A stretch of 64,000 nucleotides of DNA from Dirofilaria immitis (lineage: Eukaryota; Nematoda; Chromadorea; Rhabditida; Onchocercidae). A program made the translations under genes and the position numbers. Positions 48,501 to 63,100 of the stretch are shown one piece after another. The DNA is taken from NCBI GenBank assembly GCA_024305405.1, contig JAKNDB010000068.1, positions 9,161,501 through 9,225,500 of the forward strand. Direction: 5' to 3'. Within the stretch, counting starts at the first letter, position 1, and each line of letters opens with the position of its first letter. Under the pieces are notes generated by a model. The model did no database searches. It worked only from the letters and a program-made list of their open reading frames with translations, and was not told the DNA's origin.

Positions 48501-51106
48501 ATCAAGGAATATTTGATCATTGCATGAAGAGAAATGTCAAAGGAACAATAAGAATCAGAGGAGGAAATCAAAAGCCTTTAAAAGGAATGAATTTCGATGC
48601 AAGGGGTCAGTTTAACAAGTACCATCGGTTCGATAAGTAACGACAGCTAGCACCAGAAGCAGCTTCAACAGTCCAACAGCTCAAGCAATATTTCGAAGTA
48701 ACAAGGATCGAGGACAGTGAAAAGCAAAAACAGTAGTAGTGTAAATTGAAAAGAAATCGACGGCAACGAAGATTCACTACACTCCGCTAGCATTTAAACG
48801 ACTCTTGGTCACATTATTACATTACTGCTCATTATTCATTTAATCTATACCATTGTTTAACTCCTACTATATCTTCAATCCCTTGTTTAATCCGTCGTTG
48901 TATAATTCGTACCATTATTTTGACTCATAATCCTGTTCAATTCAACCATTGTGTAAACGCAATATTGTGTTATAACAATTATAATCCAATAAAACATATT
49001 GTTGACCTAACCGAGTCACAATAGCAAAAACAACCAACATCCAATCAACTACAAGAGCATCATCTCCTCTAATTTTGAAGAGAAGTTAAGAAAAAAATTT
49101 TTTTCTTAAGAGAAATATAGAAATTTTGATAATGAATAATAAATACTACATTCCAAATGAAATTTAGTTTTGAATGACTAATAAAAGCAATATGCACAAT
49201 TTTCTTCATAACAATTTCGAGAGTGCATATTTAGTAAAAGAGAATTTGCTCTAGGCATTAGCAGAAAAAACTCCACTGAGTGATTCTAAAAGGCAGTTAT
49301 TCCACTAAACAAAAATGTTCCTGCTCTTCTTCAGCCTACTTTATCAGTCAAAAATGATAATCTATTGAGAACTACAGACATACTAAAAAATTTTATCATT
49401 AATAACTACTTCATGCCGAATGTTTAAGATGAAAAAACGAAGTCCAGGTAAAATAATTCATCATATACACAAGTATGCGCAGGTATACCAAAGAAAAACA
49501 AAAAGTTGCACTTTCTATTAAAATAAAATTAAATTTGATAATCATCGCTTTCAAAAATCTTTAACTAGCTATTGAAGGTTTCGAAAATTTTTAGACTGCA
49601 CTAATGACAATGGATAAGGCCTTTAAAATTGTCCCGCATGAATATGATATGCTTAACAGATACCAAATAATCTAACAGGTTTCAAGCAATTACGGAGAAT
49701 CAAAAAATCTCTTTGAAATATACACTGAGTTTTGTTAACAAAATTAAAGATCACTTTATAACATGCACGTAATAACGAAAGATGAACCTCACGTATTAAC
49801 TGGACTACCACAATACAGAGTAGAGTAACCCAGAAAAATAAAAATTCCGGAAAAGAGCATCTTTAATAGCAAGCACTTCACGACTTAAATTCCACCTATA
49901 AAACCTAAAATTGACCTGTACCAAAAAAAAAGTTTCTGAAATATTTCTTTTTTCATTCCATTGATTATTTATATGAAGCGATTGCTTTCGAGTGTCTGAA
50001 CAACATTCTGCTGAATTTCTAAGCATAAAAGACACACTTAAAACGGGTACACTACAAAATTACATAGATGAAAATTCACTACAACTCCCATTATCCTGAG
50101 TTTCGACAATTAATTAAAAATATGTACTATTAATCAAATTAGTGTTTTGTTATCCGTTAAGGGATTTTGAAAAGAGCGGTTAGATATGCATTTCGAAGTA
50201 GAATAAGAAAACCAGAAATGCCGAAATCATTTTGTAATCCAGTGCATAATTTTGAAAGGACAATCTAGGAAGATATGATGTCCACTGAACAATGATACTA
50301 AAGACTTTTTTCCGTGAATTTGGGAACAAAACTTGAACCAAATAAAATATACATAGAACTGCAAAACAACATAACTGCACACTAATAGACAAAGTAATTT
50401 TTATTTTCATTGAAGAAAACGAGTGAACGACACCAAATACATCCAAGAAACAAAACCATAACATAATTCATGGGAACAGAACAACCAACAAATTTATTCT
50501 ATTAGATATCATATCTGCAATGTACGAATGAATTTAAAAAAGAAAAGAACAAAACTAACTCTTAGGAAGCAATGCCTAACTACCAACATCATATTAATAA
50601 TTCTTTATTCTGAGCTGTTAACGAATTAATTTGTCTCCATCCCGAATTTTTTTGGACGACGCTGATTAAGTCGAAATTTCACTATAACGCTGATTGATTA
50701 TTACGATCAAGACCAAACCTTTTCCATAAAAAATTGAACTAAAATTTATAAGTTACTAAAACTATTTCCTCACACGTCTTTTGTCTTTTATAATCCGTTA
50801 GTGGCTTAAAATCACCTTAAAATCAAATACTGAAATATTTTCGGATTTTTTTCGAATTATCAACTATTGAAAACAGCAAAAATCGCAATTCCGAACATTG
50901 ACGCTATAAGTGCTTAGTGGCTGTGTTAGTCAAAAAGTTTCTTCAAGACTACTAACTGGAATAGCATAAATTTAACTTGATCTAACTTTTTTATATTGAA
51001 GGTTATTCAGTCTATTAAAAAAAAAATGAATATTACGAACAAGTATTAAATACACGATTAATTAGAATCATTCCCTTTCCCGTCTTCAAAAATTATTTTT
51101 CACTAA
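45549..51106. other. Gene-free 5.5-kb region
   Basis: No supported gene on either strand. The tract has a GA microsatellite (47766-47819) and a less AT-biased stretch at about 48600-49080 with an AATAAA near 48990 followed by TTGACCTAACCGAGTCACAA, which slightly recalls the 3' part of a retrotransposon LTR or a non-coding transcript end. Minus-strand open stretches at 46445-46750 and 50180-50464 have no motif. Confidence 0.5.
47766..47819. repeat. GA-rich microsatellite
   Basis: Imperfect (GA)n tract with occasional AGC and AAA interruptions, about 54 bp of nearly pure purine on the plus strand. Confidence 0.9.
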
Positions 51107-54100
51107 TTAAAGTGTAGTGAGGTCTTCCAATTTTGGCCTTTTCGCTTCCATGAACTGCTCGTCTTCATCCTCATCACTATCGCTCAGTGCTAGATCTGCA
51201 TTAAGCTGACCAGAAGTATGCATTCGAGATTGTGGCAAATCGTTCTCCGCATCACATTGACTACTTATTTCACCTGCTGCATCACAACTGCTGCCTAGAA
51301 ATAAAATTTATACAGCAAAACTGTCTTATACGCAATCACGTCATCTTACAAAACATTTCATAACTCCAAATGAACAAAGATAACTTAATTTAATTTAATA
51401 AAGGAAAATATAAAGCTTCGATATCGCTAAACATAGTTATAGATATATCTAAATGCTGATCTTCATTACTTGGATCATCTTCATCACCACTTAAAGCAAG
51501 ATCATCCTGCAGATTCCCCACTGGCGTCGCCGCTTCATCATCATCTGAATTATATGACAGAATTATATTAAAAAGAACTATTTGCTAAATGAAATAAAAA
51601 TCATTGCCACTACCCGTCGCTAAATTCATAAAAAGCATGTAAATAGATTTCTAACTAAAAACAGACCTGGTTCCATTTCGACTATATTTTCACTCAATCT
51701 TGATTCCGACTCGTCGGGTCTTGAACCCGGAGATGATTCTTCCACTTCTTCAACACACATAGTACTCGTTGCATTTGATTCAAGATCTACATGTTCATTT
51801 AATGTTGATTGTATATTCATCTCCAATTCCGCTAATTGTTCCTTCCGCTCCTGCAGCATAGTCATCCAAAATAAATATAGTATAGAACGATGAGTCACAT
51901 TCAAAAAAAAATAGTGTTGAATTGGAAATAATATAATAAAAAATACACCTCAAGCATCTTCTCCGCCAGCATACATATTTCAACAGCTTTCGAGGTGTAC
52001 TGTGATGTTTCCGGAGGTCCATTATACAGTTCACTGTTCATTTTGATCTGTAAAGCCTCTTACGAAAATGTTCATTCAGTGTTTTTAAGTAAAATTCAGA
52101 AAAACTGATTATCACTGTCTGCCTTTCTATCAGAAGAAAATGAGTAAAAATTGAAACTTGTTTAATATCATTTCGGAATGCTTCAACGGTGGTATAACGA
52201 TGCTCCTTAATATTTTGTTGCATGGTACCCAAATCCATTGGTTTACGTATTTTTTCATAATATTGAGGCAACTAAAAATTAAATTATTTAACAACATGTT
52301 GTAGTAAATTTCTGTTAGTCAGGGAATTCGCTACGGCAGTAAGAGAACATGAAAGAAAAATTAACAACGGTCACAGTTAATCCAATAAAACAGAAAACAT
52401 AACTCCGATTTTGAAGAATACAGTATTAGCATTTCCAAAGCGCTTCAGTTAATAGCATAATAATAATTCTAACAATAATATGACTAAGCGGTTCTAAAAA
52501 AGTGATGAAATATGCACTGACCTTCTTTGGGTCAACTTTAAAATGAAATGCAACACTTTTAGGTATATTTTTACATTCTTGCACAACTTCGTTCAGTATA
52601 AACGAAAAACCAATAATATCATTATCGTCGAGCAAGGGATTGATTGCTTTTTCCAAGGCAATCAGTTTCTGCTCACGTTCAGCAATATGTCTGGATGCCA
52701 TTTCAAATACCTAAGATGAGAATTTATTTTTCCGTGAAAACTGAATATTTGGAAAGAAAAAGAAAAAAATTTATTTCACCAATTCCAGAAAATTAACATT
52801 TTTGGCAGTAATTGTAATGGGATGACCACCACCATTATAGAGTATTGAATTATCCATTATCAACTTGATATCGTACAGAAATTGTCTCCTTAATTCATAT
52901 TTATTTTCAGAAATTTTCTTCTTGATTTGCTGTAAATCCATTGGTTCCTTTATGATATTGTAATAATCAGGGACCTAAATAAGAAAATGATTATGGGAAA
53001 GCATAAATTTCATTCCCCGTAGAATACCATATTATAAAACTTTAACATCGTTAGAGAAATTTCTTTGTTCCAATCAGCTATCTCTAATCCACTTTTTTCT
53101 TCTCATTTTATCTCATTGATTGAAGCAATATCAGTTTCCTTCTATTTTAAAACTTTGCTGTCACTCTCTGCCGACTAGTGTTTAATGAAAGATCATGTAG
53201 TGAGCAATAAGACGGATGTATTTTTTAGCTGAAAATGAAAATCTATGCATAAGAACCAAGTCTTCTACCATCTTACTCAACTTCTTTTGCATAGCTTTTA
53301 CATTTTTTGTCTATCTGCTCATTATCTAAAATCCTGTATTCACATGGAAATAGATTCCAAATAGTACGAATGAAATCAATGTAATTCTTATTTATGGCAA
53401 ACATTTATAAAAAGCGCTACTTTTTTGGATTGACTGGGAACATAATTTCTTCACAGCCGAAGACACTGCGAACATCGTTAAATATTTCGCTCAAAACAAT
53501 CGACATCGATACCTAAAAATTTTTATCGTATATTTTTACAGTGGAAAAATAAATAATTAAAGCAATGCGGTAACATGTTTTTTTTCTTTTTTTATATAGA
53601 TTTTTGAAAATAGTTACGAGTCACAAGATATTCTTATTTACAGATTAGCAATCACATTTGAGTTTCAAATGTATTTCAAATATTCACGAAAATATTTCTA
53701 TCAGAGTCCAAATAAACAAATATTCTATAGAGACTAACTTTTGGATCGGCTCTTATCCGCTTAATAGTTTTTGTGGACCGTACAAATAATCGTCCATCTC
53801 AGCAGTATGCCGACGCTTATTTGAACCAACAGGAGTTATGCGAACTTTGCCTAAAATTATACAGTTTATTTACCTTTTCCATTAATCGGAAAATAAATAA
53901 CAAGATTAGTAACACTTCGAATCTACTATCAAAATTTGTTAGAGATATCACGTCACCTTATATTAGAAATACCACAATAGTACTGGAACGGTATCTATCT
54001 GCACTAACTTGCTTTAGGTGGTTCAAGAATTCCTGAAATTTGTATATCATCGTCCGGTTCAACACCTTCATTATTGTCGCTTCCATGCATCATATTTATA

Positions 54101-57100
54101 TTTTCTTCTGGTTCAACTATAATTGATGTTGAACGCTTGTCTTCTTCCACCATCAACTTTTTATCACCTTCTATTAGTTCACGAGGTATATGAAGCCTAA
54201 AAGTTTAATATGCAAAAATGAGATTTTTATTTTCTAAAACAGATTATATATTTGCACAATGAAAATCAAAAAAAACTTGCCTAAGCGCATTTTTCTTGAT
54301 CATTTCTGCATGACTGTACAACTTTCTCGATATTTTCAATTTCGTACCTTCGACTGCAATTAGTTCGCCAGATGGAACGGCCATCTTTTCAAGTTGTTCA
54401 TCCGTCAAAGCTACCTAAATCCTCAAACTAACATGAATTTCAGATTTTTTCAAAATCATAGCTTTATATTAAATATTCAAGCAAACTTCCATAATAAAAG
54501 TAAAACTGAAATCCTTTCAGTACATCGAAGCAAAACTAATACATATGAAATGCGACTTAACATTTCAAATGTATTAATCTTCATTAAAAATTATTGATAA
54601 CAATGACGACAGCATAGAATCTTCATGCACTTCATCAAAAAAAAATGTTTTGAACAATACTTTTCAATGATAACTTACTGGGTGGATATCGCCAACGGTT
54701 CTAATAGCCTTCATTGGATCTTTACCATATAATGGACAATTTTTATTGGTTTTCATATGTCCTGTGCCATGACAGGCGCTGCATCTCATTTTTAATAGAT
54801 TTGGCTTTATCACTGGTGGCTTCTTTTCCATTACTTTCGTCTCAAAAATTATTAATAAGCTGAGAAATTTTCTTTTTTGCCATTCTTAACATATAAATAC
54901 TATAAAATTAATCATCTGGGGTTAATATTTACACAGTTACACAATTAAATAAATTGACCACCTTGGCTATAGGCTGTCCAATAGGTACGCCATGAAGCTT
55001 AGCTTTGAGCTCATTACGCCTAATTCTACGTAGTTGATCTTGTAATCGTCGTTTTTCTTTCCTTCTTTCCTAAAGGTATGGATTTCGCGGATAGATTCAA
55101 CAGCAGAGAAAGCAAAATATTAGTCAAATGTATAATATAAAAAAATGGTCGTTTCACAACTAAATAAACTAACCAGATTGTTACTAAATTGCTCAATGAA
55201 TACAGCATGAAGACTTTTATATGCTGATTTTATAATCTTTCTTTTTCTAAATTTAAAAAAAAAAAAAAAACGAAAAAGAAGAATGAAAATAAAGGTGAAA
55301 CAGCAAGCAACTTACTTCTTTGAACTGTTCATCCATCTGCGCATATACTCGAATGAATGTTTCATCACATCTTGTACGTATACGGATGTAAGCATCGATT
55401 AGCTGTTGACGTGTAATTACTTCAACTCGAGTCTATTCAAAACAAGAAATTAGAGAACATACAAAAACTTTTGAAAAAGTATATTTTACCTTTATCATTC
55501 TTAAAACTTTTTAAGGATTTCTCTTTTCGTATAGTTATCGATTACATTACTAATTGGGCTTTTAATGACCATTAAAAATATACAGTTTCTGTGCCATTTT
55601 CAGCTCGATAAGTACGATATATTTTAAGTTTCCTTGTTACAGAAGATGCAGGAATCTGGGAATTTTGCATTTCATTAAATATTGCTGTTGCATCCAATTC
55701 TTTGCCTGTAAGCCAAAAACTTGTTCCATTGCTCGATTCAGTAAGTGCAACAAAAACCAAAAAAGACAAAACTGAAGCAGATTTCATAAGCGAATTTTGC
55801 AACCTTTACATCATTTCCTTTTTCGTTGTTTTTAGTTGTGGATAACCCTGTAAGTTCATCATTGCAAAGCATTTTCTGTAAAGCCTTTCGTTCCTTTTCC
55901 TCTTGTTCGAACTCCAGCTTTTTCTTATCACATGTGAATGATTTGCCTTAAACAATCTAATCAGTGAATAAATAAATAGACCGATAAAAAGTATTAAATA
56001 TAGATCAATCAAGCAATAAAATTATTTTACTTCTAACATGCCTTTTATTATCCGTGCCACGACTTTTTCCATTTAACAGATAGGTAAATAAATTTCCTAA
56101 CATTTTTAGATTTTTGCTAGTATTTTCGATTTCCATATTTGAAAACAGACCTTTATTATCGTCTAGCATGCTCTCAAGCTTCGTTGCAAGTTCTTCATTA
56201 TCTGAATCTTCTCCACTGCTTCCTTCATCTGTACTCAAAATATCTGTATTTGACAATGTTCTGCAATAAATTTATGTTCTGATTCAAAGAAGTCTCCAAA
56301 ATTTATTGAAAAAAATGTGCGGAAAAAATATTAACAATGAGAAGTATTAGAGAACTAGTAACATACTGATTTTGTAAATCAAATATTCTCTGACAGAATC
56401 TTTTGTATTTTTCTTGCATGTCTGCGAAGTTAAACCTGATATTTCCACGAGCAAATCGCGCCATACCTGCAGTAATTTTCTCGTAAGAATTAAGGAAGAA
56501 AAAGTAAAGAGTCTTATAATGCAAAATTAAATTTGCTACATTAAAAATAATGATGAATGTACCGGAAAAATCTGATCTTGCTTTAGCGGCTTGTGTAGAT
56601 AATGTTCGAATGACGTCAATTATTTCCCATCGACTCAACGAATTAATCTGAAACATGACATGAAAATTTTTATATAGCAGGACTATTCGTTTTTGATCGA
56701 TTTCATTTTTTTTTGAAATCCAAATCAAATATGAAGCAAATCTTATGTTATTTAAGAACGCACCTCTTCCTCTCGGACGCCATAATCTCGACATATTTCT
56801 TTTGCTTCTTTCAACGGTAGTTTTCTAAGATCAGCATTTGTTCCAGTTACCAATCGTTTCGGAACATTCGTCACTTCTTCCTATAATAAAATTTGAAAAA
56901 ATAAGGGAAACAAATAACAAAGGAAAAAATGAATATAAACTGTAACGTAAGCAGAAAGCAAAAAAACTAACTTTAGCTTTCTGTGGTTTAGCGCTAACAC
57001 GAACGTACGAAAAACCTTCGCCACATCCAGTTGGATCAGCTATACCTGTTTGGTCCAGCAAACATTTGCCTTTCATTGATGATATGTAAGCTCGTGTCGT

Positions 57101-60100
57101 ATTCCACGGAGCGCATTTTATCTTTAAAATGTTATATATGGAATCTTTAAAATGTTATATATGGAATGAAATTAAGCAAATATGATCGAAGTAAAAAACT
57201 ACATACATTATCATTCGATGTTCTGAAACTGTGTCTTACAATACTAATATGAAATTAAAGATTTTTATAGCTTCATAGAAAGCGTTTCCATTTAACACGG
57301 AAGATTAGGTTTTACATTTTCTATTCTTCAATTCTTCAGCGACAAAAAATTTTATGATATGACTTCTTCTATTAACGTAGGTCGCTTATTTTCTGAGAAA
57401 TATACACTTTCGGCTACATAAAAATAGTTTATGTACTATAAGGCTGCAATATTTCTCAAGGCCAGTAAAGCCGAAAAAGAGAGAATTTACTAACTTCATC
57501 CTCGATGGTAACTTGATCATCCGAATCATCTTCATTTTCAGGAGTAAAGAAATATTTCTCTCCATAACCAGCGTCCTAAAAACAATTTCACTTCATCTGC
57601 TAAATTAGGTCTTCCTTTGTTTTTCTTTCCTCTTCGACTTAAAAGTATCTTTATTCGGTTTTTATTTGGATATATCGCCAAAGAATACAATAAAAAGAAA
57701 CACTTGAATATTACCTTCAATCGCTGTTCAGCTGCTAACATGCTATACTGCGCACAGCACATTTCCGGCGTTACCATCGCAAGTACCTCTTCTTTACTCG
57801 GTAATCGAAAATCACTTCGTAAAACCTGTCAAAGAGTTCTTGGTCATAAAAACAGGAAATTGAAAAACTTTTAGGACATCAAAATAAGATCAATGTATTT
57901 AAGATATTTCCACAGAGAAATAATTCTTTTTCAAAACACCATAAATACTCTATCATATCTCTCCAAACTCATAATTTGCAACTAACCTAATAGTTTTGGT
58001 CAGGACCTTGTCCTAATCGTTTGAAATCTGAGCACTGTTTTAACCGTTTGCGCACTGAACTTTCAGCATAGTGAGGAAAAGCTTCCTTAATGTCTTCCAT
58101 TTTTAACCTAAATTAAAATAAAACTCTTAACAAAAATTTTTGCCTGCTGCGAAAGACGACTGGAGCCCTAATATCTAATATATAGAAAGCTTAATACAGA
58201 ATAAATCAACAAAAAGAAAACTCTATTCCTTCAACGACAGTCAAAAAATCAAGAAAGCAGAGATAAAAGAATGAAACTCTCACCTTCTAGGATTTTGATC
58301 GCTGGCCCAGAAAAGTCGATAAATGTATGCCAGCAAAAAATCCCGAACGAAAACAGTTGCTCGCTTCGAGTTTGGACTTGGCACTTCATACAGCGGACAT
58401 TCTTGACCAACAAGAAATAAAGTGGGACAGCGACGGATAAAATACCTGCAACTTTTCGCTCATTAATTTATGAATTTACATCTGAATTCTTCAAGTAAAC
58501 TGAAAATGAATAATGCCACATTTTTTTAGAAATTAATGGCTTTGTTTTTTCTCTATGTGTTGGAATAACATAAACATTTTATATTTTGCATGACTCATTA
58601 TCTAATAAAAACAAATGTTACGACGTCTAATGTAATGAATCACTCATGTAATTCTCATCTTTATTCCTTTTATCTTCAGTAATAAAGTATCAAAAAGTAA
58701 CTGGCATGCAAATATTTCCAGTACTACAACAATGAAGATTAAAATGAGAAATAAAATACTGTTGGAGGAATTATTCCTGAAGAACAAGATAACGAAAATG
58801 ATATCGAGAACGAATAACAAACCCATTTATAATGAAACTGTTTAAAAAACATGGTGTTCGTTGCATAAGGCTATTTGATAGGAAAATATTTTCAACATTA
58901 CACATAAGCCTTGTTGTTCTTTATGAACAGTTCCTCCAAAGGTATTTTAATTAAACAGCTTCATGAAAGTTTCGTTCTCTATTTATCGCTTCCACTCTCT
59001 CAGAAGAAAAAGAGAAAACTTTTACGTCTTATGTATGGTTCTGTTCACATGAATTACATCATTACGATGCATTTAAGCGAATAGACTGAATGTGGAGGTT
59101 AGAGAAGTATCTGCTAATGTCACACCTTTCTAAATGACTAAGCAATCTGAACTTTCTGATGCCAGTAAATCAAACTATTCGAGATAACAGTGTTTTATGT
59201 ATATCAATAATTTGCTTGAAAATTTTGACTATAAATTTTCAAATACTGATAAAATTCAACATGAAATAATACGCAGTCCACTGATTTCGAGAAAAAATGA
59301 TATGGAGATGTTTTTCTCGGTTTTCACTTCATATAACTCAATGAACTCAAAGATCGGCTAAAAATGACCAACCCTTGCTTTGTACGAATAAGAAGGAAAT
59401 CGTTTGGATTCGATGAATGCTTGTAAATGGGAGCACGATACAAATTGTTTTCCAGCGACTGTAAACCTTGACCTGGCGCAAGAGAACCCAGAAATGGTGA
59501 AGTATGTGTAAAAGCAGTTTCACCAAATTCATATTCAGGATCTGTTTCTTTTCCAACTTTCTGCAGAGTTATCAACCATAATTCGTTAAAAAAAAAAAAA
59601 TAAAACTATATCTGTGTTTATTGGCGAGAAGAAATTGCACTATCAGTTGATTTCATGACTTTTAATATTGTTTTACAAACAATTTGATAATGAATAAAAT
59701 GTAATAACACAATGAACAGTGAGCATAGCAATGATTCTTTAGTATCTCTATAGTACTCACTATAAAACTGCCGAAGATAGAAACTAGATATTTGATATTT
59801 AGGCTAAACATAGACGAATTAAAACTGAATTTAACTTACTCTTTTATAATAATTCCTGATTTTACTGGCCATTCCCGGCTGATTGAGCAGCGGTGGATGC
59901 TCTTCAGAATACTCCATTAACAACAGCGTACTATCCTTGCCCGAAAGATCTTGCACTTCACGCATGAAGAAAATTTCGCCACCACCTTCTGCTGCTTTCT
60001 GTTTTTCGCGAAACTTAACAAATAAAAATGAGTGTTAAAATAAAGCATTGAAAAGATTTGCAAAACTAAGAGCGTTTTCAAAATATCCCTTTCTCTACAT

Positions 60101-63100
60101 GCTATTTAATTCCAATTTTTATAAAAATAAAATATTCCAAAGTAGTTACTTCTTCTTTTTCTTTGATCAATTTGGTTAATGTTTTAACAGACACAAAGCG
60201 GGTCCCTGTTGTTCGCAAGATTCGTTTAGATAGCGGTAAACGATGGTAATGTCGTAATTTGAATGGATTTAAATGCGTCGGAAAAATGTTCGATGTATAT
60301 TCTGCGCAGGTAGTGAATGCTGAATAAGTGAGCTACCAGAAACAGAACTGACTGTCCTATAATTAAAAGAGCGAAATAAGATAAGTATAAGTAAAAGCTA
60401 ACGTTAAATCTTTCAAAAAAGAAAAGAAATAGTTACTAAAACCAAAGTTTTAAATATCATAACACTGGCTAAGAATCATGTGACATTTGTACGTATTATT
60501 GTAAAAAAATCGTTCGGTTAATTTTACCTTTCAATATTTTTTGGTCTATAATAATCATCATTGCTAAGATTGAATGGATCTTTGTCAGTTAGCTGAGCAA
60601 TAGAACTCTCCATCTGCTCATCTTCTTCTTGTTTCTGTCGTTGTTGCACTTGGCCGAGAATCATTTTAGATTTTTTTGTGAACTGATGCTCCTATAACTT
60701 TTTCTCAACAGTTGCAGTCACTTTTTTATCGGCATCATGCTTCAGAACTTTCTAAACAATTGATAAGAGATAACTATTCGCTTACATTAAAGTTAGTCAC
60801 AGACTTTTATAATAATGAAACAGTCACCTTCCGATCAAATGGTTTTGGTGGATTTGGCAGTTCACCATCCTGAATCTTATCCTCAGTTGCTTTGTCTTCT
60901 GGCATACCAAACAATTTCGGGTCGTCTGAGTAATCAAGAGTAAGGAGCTTCGGTTCTAAAGTGAGGGAACGCCATCAATTTCTCGCACATTCGGACCAAA
61001 AGAGTTTTTAAGCGTGTTTTCTATCATATTATTGATACTTTAAATAGCACTGTTACTAATTTAAATTTTTCATTCATATTCTTTCTTTCTGTTCTTTTTT
61101 CCATAGATTTTATAGAGAGCGTACCCGGTATGTGATCCATATTTTCTGAATCCCATATAATGTCATCTTCCCACTTCGTATAAAGTAAATCATAATTTTC
61201 CATGGGAAAGAGCGAATGAGATGGAGTTGGTTCTCTCGGAAAATCTAAAATATCGCGAAAATCATAAGATATTAAAAAAGGTTTTGACAATTAAAGAGCT
61301 GTAGATCTGTGTATTACATTACTCAATGATACAAGAAGGATATTACCCAGATAAATTCGTAATTTAATTTCTCTAATCGATGTTTCAGTGAAGCTTTTGT
61401 TTGTGTTATTTCTCATCAAAACTGAATCTTTAATAGTTTATATTTAATGAAAACAGTTGAACAGTTCATATTTCCTAAAAATCATAAAATATACTTACTG
61501 CGTTTCTTTTATTCATTAATCTTGTCATTAATCGAAAATGTTTTATATCAAACGATAATCAAGTCTGTTTAACAATTTCTACTTTCCGATGAAGAAGTCT
61601 ATGACTATTAATTTTAATTCAGATTTCAACAAAAATATTTCAAATAGATAAAATTTCTTTGCCACCATGAAAGAAAGAAAATTTCGGAAGTGTAACTAAA
61701 AGTGAAATTTGCAAAAATGATTACGCATCAATCATTCTTCTAAGAAAACTCAATCATAAACCACTAACCCAAAATCGCATTATTCAATGGAGGAAATGTG
61801 CCTGGTTTGGTAAACATTTGTTCAAATGCACGGCTTTTAACTGAAAAAAAAGAAAGGAGGAGAGGAAGCTAAAAGAAATCTAAAGCACTTAGTTTAATGT
61901 GTTTATGTTTTAAATTCACTGGAAGCGATTTAAATTTGTGCTCAGAAATTTAAAAAAAAAAAACAAAAATAATCAACGTTAGCCAATGCATTCAAAAAAA
62001 GAAAAAAACTGAAATAATAAGAAAAATAAACGAAGAAAAGATAAAACTTACAAGCTGTCATGAAAGATTCATAATTCCTCGTTTGCTGAGTGGGTATCCA
62101 ACCACATTCAGGTAATTTATCAGATGGCTGCAAAGCCAAACCTTTCAAAATCTGAAACACTTATTTAAAACGAAAAAAGTTTTGTTAATGCAAAACAATT
62201 CTGTACAAAGGATGGAAAAAGTTTTGTAGCTTCCGAGCAAATCTAATAAAGAAAACCTGTTGCCTCGCCTGTTCTTCATCCAGCATTATGTCATCTTCCC
62301 ATCGAATTAAATTTACGGGAAGGAATGTTTCAGGCGAAAATGGTTCACATGCTGCCAATCCAGGACCAATTGCTTCCTCAAGTTCGTCTTCACTTTTATC
62401 ATTTTCTCATCTTTCACGACACCTTTTTTCGTAATGACTGCTGCAAAAATATGATTCATCTTTTTCTAAAACTTGAGATTACTGCTATGTTAGAAATACA
62501 CACCTCATGCTTCAATTTAAATCCATAATCAAAATGAGATGGACTTGACAAAACATTCATTGCGTCATACCAAATACGCGCCGGACCAAATCTAAAACGT
62601 ATAAACTAAAATAAATAATTTCTTTTTAGCAGAAATGAACAGGAATTTTGTAAACTTAAATAAAAAAATCCTTCAAATTTTTAAGAATAATTCATTCCTT
62701 TTCATAATAGATACATAGAGTACAACGAATCAATTCCACTGGAATTTTTCTAAACACCAGACCTCCACGGTGATACATCATTTACACCGCTATCACTGTT
62801 GCCATTTTTAGCTGATACAGTCGACGATGAAGGTCTCATTAAAAGAACTTCATCATCCACAACACAATTTTCCGGAGCAGGGGGATCTGCGAATAGTAGT
62901 TTCGGGCTATATGTTTCAGTTGACTGCGATGTTTTTAAGAGCTAAAATTCTGCAAAATTAAGTAGAGCAAAACCCAAAAATCTTTACCAGTATAGGAATT
63001 TTGAACTTTTATCAATGAAATATCCAGGTAAGGTAGAGTTCCTTTTAGTCAGAAAAAAAGTTACTTCTGAAAATCCTCCTGACATTTGCGGTTCTTCTAC

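Noticed and set aside
56303..56794. 163-codon minus-strand frame that looks like one long exon
   Set aside because: It is several taf-1 exons and introns read through; the true exons (56563-56649 and 56365-56467) match TAF1 in different parts of it.
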